A stretch of DNA of 64,000 bases, taken from positions 13,422,501 through 13,486,500 of the forward strand of contig OY821770.1 in NCBI GenBank assembly GCA_963682175.1, written 5' to 3'. The DNA comes from Triglochin maritima (taxonomy: Eukaryota; Streptophyta; Magnoliopsida; Alismatales; Juncaginaceae). How positions within the stretch are numbered: the first letter of the stretch is position 1; each line of letters starts with the position of its first letter. Below the pieces are notes generated by a model. It was not told the DNA's origin and searched no databases. It worked only from the letters and a program-made list of their open reading frames with translations. Shown here piece after piece: positions 34,524-46,601 of the stretch. A program made the translations under genes and the position numbers.

Positions 34524-35941
34524 GGTCCTTATTCTCCTTAATTGTTAGAGTTTTTTTGCCAATTGTTTTCTCTCCTAATTCACCACAAAAACCACGAAAA
34601 TTCTCTTAAGTTTCTAAGTCTTTGGAAGGAGAAATCTCAGAGACTAAGGAAGGGGTTTATAGCTAGATTCTAAACCTTATTGGAGATTGAGAGGCTAGCT
34701 CTTCTCTCCCCGATCTTGTTTAGAGTTTGGTGAATACTCGAGGGCATCTGGCGCAGCGACAAGCATCCTCTGAAGGGAATGTGTTCTAAAAGTTTTACTT
34801 TTAAATGTCAATTATTATGAATTGAATGAGAAATTATTTTGTTCCTTGTTTATGTTATTCGTATTTTAGAAGTGTTAAGGAAGAGGCTCTTGGTCCTTAA
34901 CCGTAGAGCTCTGAATGATATTGGTTTGCATAAAACAAAAGATATTCACAATCATGGTAATTAACATGGGACATTAATTACCGTGTTAAGATTGTCGTGT
35001 TGGTCATAGATCATTGTAGCTCTACAAGTGAGTGACGAGACGGGTATGCAAAAGAGGAAAATATTACTTTTGTATACTGAATAGACCTAATAAGTAAAAT
35101 ATTATAGAAATGTGTTTCTGTGTCATTAATATTTTACTGTGTCTTTGGTCCTTTGATATGAGACTTATATCTAATCACTTAAGGAATACTTAATTAGATC
35201 AGTGTCTTGAACTATCGATCAGTGTAGTGTAAAGGCATTGGTTGGTTAAGTACAACTTTTGTTGGAGAAGATAGTTAGTCAAAAGACTATCATTGCCCCT
35301 CTTAATTGAGTGATGATATTAGTGGGCCCCTTGATAAAGCAAAGTTATAATGTGCACAATGTGATTTGAGTTAAGTCACATATTTATAACTAGCTTAAAG
35401 AGATCAAGAAATGAATACTAATACAAAGATGACACAATACTACTTTGTGTGTATTCTTAATATCATGAGGCAAGGGACGGACACAAGTGGTGCACTCCAT
35501 CACTAAGTGGATCGGGTTTTGGTTCGAGTGGAATTAAGACATCTAACTAATTGGGAGCTATAATGTGTAGCTAGATACCGCTTATAGCTTGTGATATTAA
35601 GCTCTTAATATCACTGCCAACTTAGTTTAGATCCTCCCATAGGTCACACCACAAAACTGGGAAACAAGAAATGAGGATTTTGAGTTCATAGGATGTGTCG
35701 GGTTTCATGTAGAAAATATGACACATGGGGTGAACAAGCAAAATCAAAATTATGTTGTGATTTATAACATAATTAGAATCTAAATTAAATTCATATGTGA
35801 TGTAAATATTATGGGGTGTAATGATTGATCATTACATAGGATAATATGTTACATAAGTTGTGAATTTATTACTAATCCCGAAATGTCAAATTTTGTAGGG
35901 GTTAAACCGAAATTTGACAAGTCTGCAGCACAATGCACAAA

Positions 35942-36191
35942 CGGTCGACCGCTAAACAGTAAACGGTCGACCGGATGTGGGACGGTCGACCGCAATATTG
36001 CACGGTCGACCGGATGTGTGTACATCGTAACAGGGATTTCGTCTGTTCGTTTTCGGTCGACCGAATTTATCGGTCGGTCGACCGAACATTGTGATGAAAT
36101 ATTTTAATGTTGCGAACGGTCGACCGAGTGTCTAAACGGTCGACCGAAACCAGGTCTAAACGGTCGACCGGACCTCGCAGACGGTCGACCG
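35942..36191. repeat. CGGTCGACCG palindrome array in LTR A2 (best preserved)
   Basis: Ten exact copies, starting at 35942, 35964, 35983, 36003, 36054, 36075, 36117, 36137, 36161 and 36182. Adjacent steps are mostly 19-24 bp, with larger gaps of 51 and 42. Spacers are unrelated in sequence. Confidence 0.9.
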
Positions 36192-36370
36192 GTCAGACGG
36201 TTTTATGCAGAATTAATTTAAGAATTAATTAGATCATGCATGGAATTGGTCCATAATTGATTTAATTCGTGGCTAAGATTATTTATTAATAAATAATGGA
36301 TGGTTAGATGGAATTTTGCATGGAATCATGGGCAAGAGGTTGCACATGAATAGGTAATTTGGAGAGAACC

Positions 36371-36378
36371 TATAAATA
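36371..36378 (+). promoter_or_regulatory. TATA box of LTR A2
   Basis: TATAAATA in ACCTATAAATACAAGG, about 180 bp after the last palindrome of the array. Confidence 0.6.
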
Positions 36379-37054
36379 CAAGGTTATCTCATTACCTCCT
36401 TAATTAATTCATTAATTTTCTTATGCAAAATTTCTCTCCATAATTCTCCACGAAAATTCCTTAATTCTTAAGTTTAGTTTTAGTTCTTCAGAGGTCATCT
36501 TCTAAAGGGAACTAAAGAGGGGTTAGTAATTAGATTCTAAACCCAATCGGAGATTGAGAGACTAGCTTCCCTCTCTCCGATCTTGTTTAGAGTTTGGTGA
36601 ATACTCGGAGGCATCCGGCGCAGCGAGGAGCATCCCAACCGTCTCCGAATCTTCGAGAAGTTTTAGAGAACTTCTAGGTATGAATTTCGGAGCTTCTTCA
36701 TGTTTGTTTTAATAGAGTTTTTGAAACTAGTTTGTTAAAACAAACCGATGCATGCAATAAATTCTAGAAAATTGAAAATTGATCCTTATTATACATGAAA
36801 ATTCGAAAAATATATATGTATAATTAAACATCAAATCCTACATCCTCAACGTCTCCGGATCATCAAGAAGTTTTAGAGAACTTCTAGGTATGAATTTCGG
36901 AGTCCCTTGTGGTTGTTTTAATGAACATTTTGAAACTAGTTATTGAAACAAACTGATACATGCATGAAACAAATCATAGAAAATTGTAATTGATCCTTAT
37001 TGTGCATAAAAATCTCGAAAATATATATGTGCAATTAAACTAGAAATCCTACAG

Positions 37055-37066
37055 TGGTATCAGAGC
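37055..37066 (+). other. Primer binding site of LTR element A1, tRNA-iMet type
   Basis: TGGTATCAGAGC one base after the LTR end (AAATCCTACA, 37053). It marks 36848-37053 as the end of a 5' LTR and sets the element's plus orientation. Confidence 0.85.
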
Positions 37067-38167
37067 TTATGGTTCAATTTTCTAATGATTTGAAACGATA
37101 AACAAATTTAGTTTACCATCTAGGGTTCGAACAATTCGATTTTCCGGTTTTTCGGTCCTTAAATATTTTGTTGGAATAATTCTTTGTAATAATTCGTTTT
37201 GAATGTTTTAAGTGGTTCAAAAACATACCATGTAATTATTAGAATTATGATTTAGACATATGTCTAACTTGTAATAATTTCGTTTTAAGTATAAACGATT
37301 GTTTTGTAAGAGAATCAACAAAACCGAAAAACTGCGGTTCGTCTTTCCTTTTAGGAAATTGGATGGACAGCGGTTCAAAATTGTTTTTTAACTAATGGAT
37401 GGATGAAAAACGTTTTTAATGGATTTCAAAATATTTTTCAAAGAATTGTTTGAGATTCTAGATGATTGATAAACTAGGTTGTATAGTTTATAGCAATATT
37501 GCGTGCATGGATGCTCAAGTTGTCTTTGCAGGAATTATGAGTTTATATGTTCCAAATCAGCGCCTATGAATGTTTGTAATTAATATTATACAGGGGTTTA
37601 TTTATATGTAAAAGCCAAATTTTCTCTTTCTATCTTTAGATAATTGCATTGCATTTGAGAGGTTTTACATAGGACTTGCACTAGTCGGTTTTTATCGAAT
37701 GTGAGGAGCATGTTTATTTTCTGTAACATCTACATCTCCGGTGCAAGAGGGAGTCGTCACTGTAGCGCATCGATCGAGGATCGAGGATCAGGGATCAAGG
37801 ATCAAGGATCAAAGGGAACATATAAACTCACACGATGTGGATTGTTTGAATGGTTTAATTTCTGTTATGCATGTGATGAATGTGATTGAATGTTAGGATG
37901 TGTATGAATGATAATGTGCATGATAACCTAAAATTCCGAATCACATGTTAATATATGAAATTGTCCAACAAAATTAAGAGTAATTTTCCTTCTTATTTCA
38001 TCCACTGGCAGCCATCGATCGAGGGATACTCTGCTCGCCCTTAGCGGGAGATAGCTCCCTCCATGTTTGGGAATAGTGGGAGATATAATGGTTGTCTATT
38101 GTTGTGCCACGATTAGATATATGAGGTGTGTTTCACCCTAGTGAACCCCAAGTATGCTTAGTTGTTG
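37067..38167 (+). other. Internal region of LTR element A1 without genes
   Basis: About 1.1 kb of non-coding sequence. It includes a short tandem run of GGATCAA-like words at 37775-37815 and an ATCGATCGAGG block shared with element B. No gag, protease or reverse transcriptase motif is visible, so the element was mobilised in trans if at all. Confidence 0.6.
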
Positions 38168-38454
38168 AAACTAGTTACTGAAACAAACTGATGCATGCAT
38201 AAAACAAATCATAGAAAATTGTAATTGATCCTTATTGTGCATAAAAATCTCGAAAATATATATGTGCAATTAAACTAGAAATCCTACACGCATCACCTCA
38301 CCTCACCATTCTCTACCCCATCACCCTAAGCCTCCCTCAACAGTGCACGTCACCCTTCTCTTCCCAATGCAAACCCACCCTCTAAACCACAATTTGCACT
38401 AAACAACCCTAAAGAGGGTTAGGGACATAACAACGCCTCTTTATTAATCACACG

Positions 38455-38893
38455 AATTTGCTTGCGTACACCTTCCATGTTACTAGTTATTTTGATGATT
38501 TAATTTTGCGGCTACATTTTTTAATCTCATTCATAAATTTTTTAATCACAAATAAAAAAGATCCATGAGTTTGCAATTTTTAGATAATTTAGAGTAAAAT
38601 ATTATAAAAAATATTCTTCTAAATATTCAAAATATTTTTTAAGTATTTTCTAAATATTTCTTAAATGCTCTTTTTAATTCTAAATTATCTAATTACTATA
38701 AGTTTATGATTCTTTTTTATTTGTGATTAAAGTAATTTGTGATCAACATTGATAGAGTTAAAATAAACGTAACAACAAATAGTGTCGTTGGAACAATAAT
38801 TGTAGATGTGTAGAAATGTAAATTCGTATAGCGAAGAGGTGTACGCATGTAACATCAATGGTTAAGAGGTGTATGCAAGTAAATCCGGAAAAC
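38455..38893. mobile_element. Possible foldback MITE of about 0.44 kb
   Basis: CGAATTTGCTTGCGTACACC at the left end and the complement of CGGATTTACTTGCATACACC at the right end. The interior is also self-complementary (TAGATAATTTAGA facing TCTAAATTATCTA). No target duplication could be fixed. Confidence 0.5.
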
Positions 38894-39488
38894 ACGATTG
38901 CGAACAACCAATTATGATCATTTTGATGTGTAACCAAGCCAAAGAAACTCTAAGATGTAATAACCCGTGAGAGGTAAAAACTTGATTCGCATTTTCCTTT
39001 TTGGGATCTTTGTTGTGATTCACAATGTTTTTTTATAATTTAATCGTACCAAAAAAACCTTTAACTACGACCGAATTGGACAAAACTATGAAACCTATGA
39101 TGTTATTTATTTAAGAGTTTGAGATGAAATTCAACTAAAGTACCGAACTTTCTTTTTGCATCCGGAATGGAATGCTATATTACTATAGTAACCTGAGAAT
39201 TCCAAGGTTAATACCATTCTAAAAGATTGTGACCTTTGGCACAAAAGACATTTTAGGCACCAGTGAACTTCTTGCAAGTGTTCAAACATAACAATTCCAA
39301 ACTACTGAAAACTAAGATATCAACCACGTGAAGTAATTGTATGTGGACAAAATAAGTAAAGTTATAACAACACCATATTTGTAACCAACATTATTCATCT
39401 ATTATACATTGAAATCATGAAAAGGAGAGAGATTCACCATTAAACAGATAGATTTGGGGGGGGGGGGGGGGGGGGGTATAATTAAAAG
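38894..39488. other. Intergenic sequence with poly-G tract
   Basis: AT-rich; no gene seen. A run of 21 G residues occupies 39456-39476, just before the 1.05-kb tandem array begins. Confidence 0.5.
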
Positions 39489-39591
39489 AAGGATTAAACT
39501 ACTCACTTTCTTTTATCAAAAGTGTCGTGAAACATACATTCACATAGGCAAAATGGATCGAAGTGTTTTTTTATATTGAGATTTTATTTGA

Positions 39592-40716
39592 TACAACGAC
39601 GCGGGCGTCCACCCGCGTCCGTGACGTGTGCTGACATGGTCAGTACAGTCAACCGTACAGTCAACAAAAGTCAAATGTCTTTTACTTTTTGAAATTAATT
39701 AAATAACATATTTATTTTGTGTCACATGCAACATTTACTTTCCCTACGCAACATTACGTTCCCAATGCAACATTTCGTTTCCTAATGCAACATTTGGTTT
39801 TCCCATGCTACCTTTGGTTCCCTCACGGACAGACCCACAACTTAAAATGGACAGACTCACACCTTATTCTGTCCAGATTAGGTTGTGTGTCTGTTCAAAA
39901 TAAGTTTTGTGTCTGTCCAGAATAAGTTGTGGGTATGTCCCGTTTAAGTTGCATGTCTGTCTAAAATAAGTTGTGTCTGTTCAGAATAAGTTGTGGGTCT
40001 GTCCAGAATAAGTTTTGTGTCTGTCCAGAATAAATTGTGTGTCTGTCCAGATTAGGTTGTATGTATGTTCAGATTAAGTTGTGGAAAAAACCACAACTTA
40101 ATCTGGACATGCACACACCTTAAAATGGACAGACTTAAACCTTAAAATGGACAGATGCACAACTTAAAATGGACAGACTCACACTTTATTCTGGACAGAC
40201 ACAAAACTTATTCTGAACAGACACACAACTTAATCTACACAGACACACAACCTAATCTAGACAGACACACAATTTATTCTGGATAGACACAACTTATTCT
40301 GGACATACCCATAACTTATTCTGAACAGAATCATAACTTATTCTGGACAAACACGCAACTTAATTGGAAAAACTCAACTTATTCTGGACAGACACAAACT
40401 TATTCTGAACAGACACACAACTTAATCTGGACAAACACATAACCTAATATGGACAAAATAATGTGTGGATTTGTCCGTAGGAGAATCAAATGTTGCATGG
40501 GAAACCAAATGTTGCATTGAGAAACAAAATGTTGCATGGGGAAACGAAATGTTGCATTGAATATGTAATGTTGCATTGGGAAAATAGAAGTTGCATATGA
40601 CACAAAATAAATATGTTATTTAATTAATTTCAGAAAGTAAAAGACATTTGACTTCTGCTGACTGGACTGACCACGTAAGATGCGTCCGGGACGCAAGCAT
40701 CCATTAATCATTTTCC
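39592..40716. mobile_element. Non-autonomous MULE with internal 22-bp arrays, 1,125 bp
   Basis: Flanks TTTATTTGA (39583-39591) and TTTATTTAA (40717-40725) form a 9-bp duplication with one mismatch. Terminal repeats of about 130 bp contain AAAAGTCAAATGTCTTTTAC and AATTAATTAAATAACATAT on both sides. Internal to these are ATGCAACATTTCGTTTCC units, and the centre (39830-40470) holds inverted arrays of a 22-bp unit, GTCCAGAATAAGTTGTGTGT, or ACTTAAAATGGACAGAC forms. The terminal words GGACGC..CTTACGTG and CCAGTCAGC match the right end of the 8.6-kb MULE at 49549-58147. Confidence 0.82.
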
Positions 40717-40755
40717 TTTATTTAATTGACATATTTTCATAAAGTCATAACATAT

Positions 40756-41299
40756 GGGAATTACTATTCGTCGAGGAAAAACTACTTAAATCACTCGTCT
40801 AATTATCATTTTGTCATTCACAATCCATTTAATACTCATTTCGTCCCGTCTCTTAAACTAATGCTTCTGTCTAAGTTTTCATCCTTTTACCAGTACCAAC
40901 ACCACGAAAATGTCTGGCGAAGCATCTGGATCTGGTGAATAAGCCCACCAATTTTTTCCCCATCCCGGGCGCCTGTCTACGCCGCCTCCGCAATGGGGGG
41001 CGGCTGTTGGAGGCGACACACGTTCAAGGGTGCGGCTCCCGCGGATGCCCACTCAAAAATGATTTTTTTTAAACTTGAAATAAATGGAACATTTTACCAG
41101 ATTCGAGTGCACTGGAGCGTCCGCTGACTGCTTTCCTGACCTCCGAGACACTGTTTTTGTTGATCATGAGATGAAGAATAAGAGAGAATGGTGGTAGGAG
41201 AGTGAAATGAAGAGATATATAAGTAGAAATGAGAGAAGAGAAAAATGGTAATTCGCACGGGCGATTTAAGTAGTTTTCCGGCGATGTTTAGCAATTCAG
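40756..41299. mobile_element. Non-autonomous MULE, 544 bp, of the plant-mobile-domain family
   Basis: The 8-bp flanks TAACATAT (40748-40755 and 41300-41307) are perfect; a 9-bp duplication would need one mismatch. Its left terminal repeat matches the ends at 17297 and 10197, including GAAAATGTCTGGCGAAGC; the right end shares AAAACTACTTAAATC. The centre is GC-rich. Confidence 0.8.
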
Positions 41300-41844
41300 T
41301 AACATATTGGCTTCACATCCATCCATTTAAACATCGTGTTTGAAGTTTTACAGACCTAATCCTGGATGATGTATTGTGTCTACAGATCATATAATTTAGT
41401 TTCTATTAAATGCGTTTGATGCTATAATTTCTTGACTTTTATAATAAAAAAGATGACATAAAATAAGTTGATTGAAATAAACTTAGTTTTCATTTTATGC
41501 ATTATGTGATTGATCTTCAATTAAAATTTGATGCTTGATATAAAAGAAAACTAAAAGGTGGAGAATTTGCGACTTTGCGTGAGGATATATTTATGAGAGT
41601 GGAAGAATATGAAACAAGAGAGGGGAAGTAAAAGAAGAAAACTTGAAAAACTGAGAAAGTGGAGAGAAGAATAGTATTAGCTTGAGTATGAGTTTTTTTA
41701 AGTAGGGTTAACTACCAATTACGGAATCAGTGGTTTCATTTCAAATTTTGACATTAATTTGAATTGCAGACATTGTTTTCAATATTGGCCTTAGAAATCG
41801 GCAACATTTTGAATTGTGGTATCTTCATGGGTAGTGCTTGTTAC

Positions 41845-43037
41845 TAGGGGTGCACATGGGTCGGGTTGGGTCGGGTTTGGGCTTGAACCCAACCCAACCC
41901 GAAAAATTCGGGTTTGGGAAAAACCCAACCCGAACCCGAACCCGAACCGAATCGGGTTCAACCCAACCCGACCCGAAATATTCGGGTTGGGTTGGGTTGG
42001 TTCGGGTTGGACCCAAATTAATTATGATTTGTCAAATAGCCTAAAAACCAACACCAATATTTTCTTGCACTAAACAAAAAAAATTATGTTTAAGGCATTC
42101 GCTGCAGCATCCAATGTTTAATAACTTTATATAATAGAAAAGAGTGAGCCTACTGAGCAGAAACCACAGATACTTCATTTTGAAGTTTGTATCCGCCTAA
42201 TAGCACAGAACAACATGAGCTCAGTAAAAGCAAGAACTCAAATCCTAATTCACGTTTTCATCAAACTTCAAAAAATTCCAAATTACATCGGAAATAAATA
42301 TCATTAGAAAGCCTTACACCATAAAAAGATTGAACAACTTCGCATGAAAGATAAGCTAAAACAGAACATTTGTTAAAACATAAACTAACAGACCATATCA
42401 AACTTGAACTGAACATACAGAACATTTGTTAAAACATAAACTAACAGACTACAGCAGTACATCACTCTAATTTAAACAGATGATTGTAGTCTTGATCCCC
42501 ACCCCTCTCCTCACTCATCACAAACACTCTCCTCCAATCCCTCTTCCTCTTACCACAACCTTCCTGGCGGATCCATCTTCGCAGTCGATCCTAACCAGAT
42601 TTCCGTGAAGGGGAGGTAAGGAGATAAGGAGGGAGGAAGGGGTGGTGAGGATGGTTTTGCCTGAGATGGGATCGAGGGTGAGAGAGGAGGCGGGGAGGGG
42701 GAGAGGAAGAGGCAGGAGCAGGAGCAGGAGAGGAGGTGGAAGGAGGCGAGGAGGGAAGGGGAGGGAGAGGACACGACAGAAATGTTGGGAGGACAGGAGG
42801 AAGTGTTGGAAGGAAGGGTTAGGGTTAGTTGGTTTGGTGTAGGATGGACGGTCAGGATATTTCAGAAAAATATTTACAAAAATAACTTCGGGTTCGGGTT
42901 GGGTTGGGTCAACCCGACCCGAAAATTTGGTTTCCAGATTTTTTCAACCCGACCCAACCCGAATCCCTTCCCAACCCGACCCGACCAGTCGAGTTCGTGT
43001 CGGTTTTCGGGTTCAACCCGACCCGTGTGCACCCCTA
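41845..43037. mobile_element. Non-autonomous hAT element, 1,193 bp
   Basis: Perfect 8-bp target duplication CTTGTTAC (41837-41844, 43038-43045). Ends TAGGGGTGCACATGGGTCGG and CCCGTGTGCACCCCTA are complementary. Subterminal GGGTTGGGTCGGG words repeat many times on both sides. The interior is AT-rich and then purine-rich (42600-42800), with no transposase. Confidence 0.9.
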
Positions 43038-46000
43038 CTTGTTACCTCCAAATTTGGAAGAAATGTTTATGATTTTTGTTATTTTCGATAGTATTTTTAC
43101 GTTAAAGAATGACAAGTCAGGAGAATGTGATCAAAACACTCACGAATAGTAGTAATAGTTGCAAATATTTACATTGGCCAGATGCTATTTTTGACTTGAC
43201 TTTTATTCTTTTTAGCCATTCATTTTTGTTGTTGTAATGATTTAAGTTTTTTTCTTGGTTATACATACGTAAGCTTCTCAATGGGTAGGGTATAACAATG
43301 TATTTCACTATGCTACCTGATAATTGTGAATGGTTAAACGAAACGGTTACGGTAAGGGAGACCTCACTTTTGCGTGTGCTTGGATAATTGAGTGGGAGGC
43401 TATGATTTTATAATGAAAAAAGGTATTAAACTACTCACTTTCTTTTATTAAAAGTGTCACGAAACATACCTTCACATTGAGAAAAGAGATGAAAGTGCAT
43501 TTATATTGAGATTTTATTTAATTGACATATTTTCATAAAGTCATAACATATTGGCTTCACATCCATCCATTTAAACATCGTGTTTGAAGTTTTAGAGACC
43601 GAAGCCTGGATGATGTATTGTGTCGCAGATCATTTAATTTGGTTTCTATTAAATGTGTTTGATGCTATAATTTCTTGACTTTAATAATTAAAAAATGTCA
43701 TAAAATAAGTTGATTGAAATAAACTTAGTTTTCATTTTATGCATTATGTGTTTGATCTTCAATTAAAATTTGATGCTTGATATAAAAGAAAAGTAAAAGG
43801 TGAAGAATATGTAACTTTGCGTGAGGATAGATATATGAGAGTGTGTGGAAGAATATGAAACAAGAGAGGGTAAGTAAAAGATGAAAACTTGAAAAACTGA
43901 TAAAGTGGAGAGAAGAATAGTATTGGCTTGAGTACGAGTTTTTTTAAGAAGTTGGGGTAACTACCAATTAGGGAATCAGTGGTTTCATTTCAGATTTTGA
44001 CATTAATTTGAATTGCATAGCTTGTTTTCCATATTGGCCTTAGAAATATGCAACATTTTGAATTGTGGTATCTCCATGGGTAGTGCTCGTTACCTCCAAA
44101 TTCGGTAGAAATGTTTATGATTTTTGTTATTTTCTATAGTATTTTGACGTTAAAGAATGAGAAGTTAAGAGAATGGGATTAAAACGCTCAAGAATAGTAG
44201 TAATACATGCAAATCTTCACATTGGCGAGATGCCATTTTTGACTCAACTTTTATTCTTTTTAGCCTTTCAATTATTTGTTGTTGTAATGGACTAAGTTTT
44301 TTTCATGGTTATACGTAAGCTTGTCAATGAGTAGGGTATAATAATGTATTTCACTATGCTACCTTATAATTGTGAACGGTTAAACGAAACGGTTACGGTA
44401 AGCGAGACCTCACTTTTGGGTGTGCTTGGATAATTGAGTGGGGGAGGCTACGATTTTATAATGAAAAAAGGTATTAAACTACTCACTTTATTTTATTAAA
44501 AGTGTCACAAAACATACCTTCATTTATGGAAAAGGGATCAAAGCACATTTTTATATTGAGATTTTATTTAATTGACATATTTTCATAATGTCATAACATA
44601 TTGGCTTCACATCCATCCATTTAAACATCGTGTTTGAAGTTTTAGAGACCGAATCTTGGATGATGTATTGTGTCGCAGATCATATAATTTGGTTTCTATT
44701 AAATGTGTGTGATGCTAAAATTTCTTGAATTTTATAATTAAAAAAATGACATAAAATAAGTTGATTGAAATAAACTTAGTTTTCATTTTATGCATTATGT
44801 GATTGATCTTCAATTAACATTTGATGCTTGATATAAAAGAAAAGTAAAAGGTGGAGAATATGTGACGTTACGTGAGGATAGATATATGAGAGTGTGTGGA
44901 AGAATATGAAACAAGAGAGGGGAAGTAAAAGAAGAAAACTGAGAAAGTGGAGAGAAGAATAGTATTGGCTTGAGTATGAGTTTTTTTTAAGAAGCTGGGG
45001 TAACTACCAATTAGGGAATCAGTGGTTTCATTTCAGATTTTGACATTAATTTGAATTGCATACCTTGTTTTCGATATTGGCCTTAGAAATATGCAACATT
45101 TTGAATTGTGGTATCTCCATGGGTAGTGCTCGTTACCTCCTAATTCGGTAGAAATGTTTATGATTTTTGTTATTTTCTAATAGTATTTTTACGTTAAAGA
45201 ATGAGAACTTACGAGAATGTGATCAAAACCCTCAGGAGTAGTAGTAATACATGCAAATCTTTACAATGGCCAGATGTTGTTTTTGACTCGACTTTTATTC
45301 TTTTTAGCCTTGCAAATTTTGTTGTTGTAATGGATTAAGCTTTTTTCTTGGTTATACGTAAGGTCGTCAATGGGTAGGGTACAATAATGTATTTCACTAT
45401 GCTTCCAGATAATTTTGAACATATAAACTGTAACATCCCGAAACAGCGGAAATTTAAAAATTCATAAACAAGACACAGGAACTCAATAATCAAGACGGGA
45501 CTGTTACTTCACATAAACAAATAGCGGTGCACCAAAATTACATCAGAGTTTGTCAAAATAATACATGATTACAACAAAATGACAACAGACGATAAAACGT
45601 AATCATGCCGACCTCAGTGGCCCGAGAAGAGGATCCGACTCCAAAATGCGCGTGCCCGCCGATCACCACCCCACTGGACCTACTGCGGTCCTGAAAATAT
45701 AAACAACAATGCCTGAGTTTCCAGAAGGAAACCCCGTATGCCAACTCACCTACATGCATGCATTACATAATGAACCTATCATACTAGTATCATGTCATGA
45801 CATCGACAGAAAGGAAAACAGTTCCCCCGAAAGGTAACACATGACATTAGTCCGACAATCAACAACGAGTCTCCCGAGGAGACCTACTGCAGGCACATGC
45901 AGCCTTACAGCACGCGACATCACACCCCCCACACGCAGCTATACTACACAAGGGTTCGGCAGGGAGCCTCTGTCACGCCTGCGCGCCGATAGAATACAGA

Positions 46001-46270
46001 TCTGCAAATCTCAGTGGTCGGAGCCACAGGGACCAACGGGGCCGTCGCCCGGAAGGTATAACAACAACATCTCGGTAGGTGCCCAGCCGAGGAAAACAAC
46101 AAAGCCGGCACAGCCTCGGCCCAACAATCATCATCGGCGGCACAACCTCGGCGGCATCACCGGCACAGCATCGGTGGTCCATCACAACGTCCGGCACAGC
46201 ATCGGACGGGTCCAGACCGAAGTCTGCCAGGTCATCAGGCTCCTCGAGCCGCAAACACCAATCGCGCCGC

Positions 46271-46278
46271 TATAAAAG
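46271..46278 (+). promoter_or_regulatory. TATA box of LTR C2
   Basis: TATAAAAG in CCGCTATAAAAGCAGGG, identical in context to LTR C1. Confidence 0.5.
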
Positions 46279-46601
46279 CAGGGCAGCGACCTCCGTAGCC
46301 CGTGGGCCGGTAGTCACCTCACCCAACGCCAGTTGCGTGCCCGCACAACATCAACACTGGGATCCGCGATCCCTCAGGCCTGCTATACTACAAAGTGCCA
46401 ACAATCATCTCAAAAGTCACGGTCCATACATGGAGGTGACGCGTCCCGAACACCCGCACTCTTCCCAACGGCGGTCCCTGGGCAGGCACGTATCACGCAC
46501 CCACCGTCACCTCCCGGCTCACGCACAAGGCGAGGACACGGGTTTCCGTGGACAAAGTTGGCGTTCAAAAAGGGAACCAGGAATTCTGTCCTGGGCCCAA
46601 A

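Larger units (their letters stand above)
34771..36842 (+). mobile_element. Solo LTR A2 nested in LTR A1
   Basis: Ends TGAAGGGAATGTGTTC and CAAATCCTACA, with a perfect 5-bp target duplication TCCTC (34766-34770 and 36843-36847). Length 2,072 bp. It is a family A LTR inserted into a family A LTR; A1 continues at 36848 with CAACGTCTCCGGATC. Many words such as the 35340-35660 stretch are nearly identical to A1 at 33420-33730. Confidence 0.88.
27882..38288 (+). mobile_element. Non-autonomous LTR element A1 (5' LTR, internal region, 3' LTR stub)
   Basis: It starts GTTCTAAAAGTTTTACTTTT, with the first dozen bases of the family end (TGAAGGGAATGT) lost at the GA microsatellite. The 5' LTR continues at 33006-34770 and 36848-37053 around inserted material. 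The primer site at 37055 and an internal region of about 1.1 kb follow. Only the last 120 bp of a 3' LTR remain (38168-38288, ending AAATCCTACA). No gag or pol reading frame belongs to it. Confidence 0.75.
25944..38432 (+). mobile_element. LTR family C, copy C1 (split by nested insertions)
   Basis: It starts TGTAACATCCCGAACAGCGG, as solo LTR C2 does at 45429. The sequence follows C2 to about 27881. There LTR element A1 starts, and C-type sequence (CCTCACCT..., AAACCCTAA-like, GTTAGG, ending ATAACA) resumes at 38289-38432. So one C LTR of about 2.1 kb was opened by the A1 insertion. No clean 5-bp target duplication is seen at its outer ends (ACACA left, ACGCC right). Long open frames in it are GC-rich artefacts. 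Confidence 0.7.

Noticed and set aside
42642..42842. Arg/Gly-rich 66-codon frame
   Set aside because: It lies in the purine-rich centre of a hAT element, with no start context or homology.
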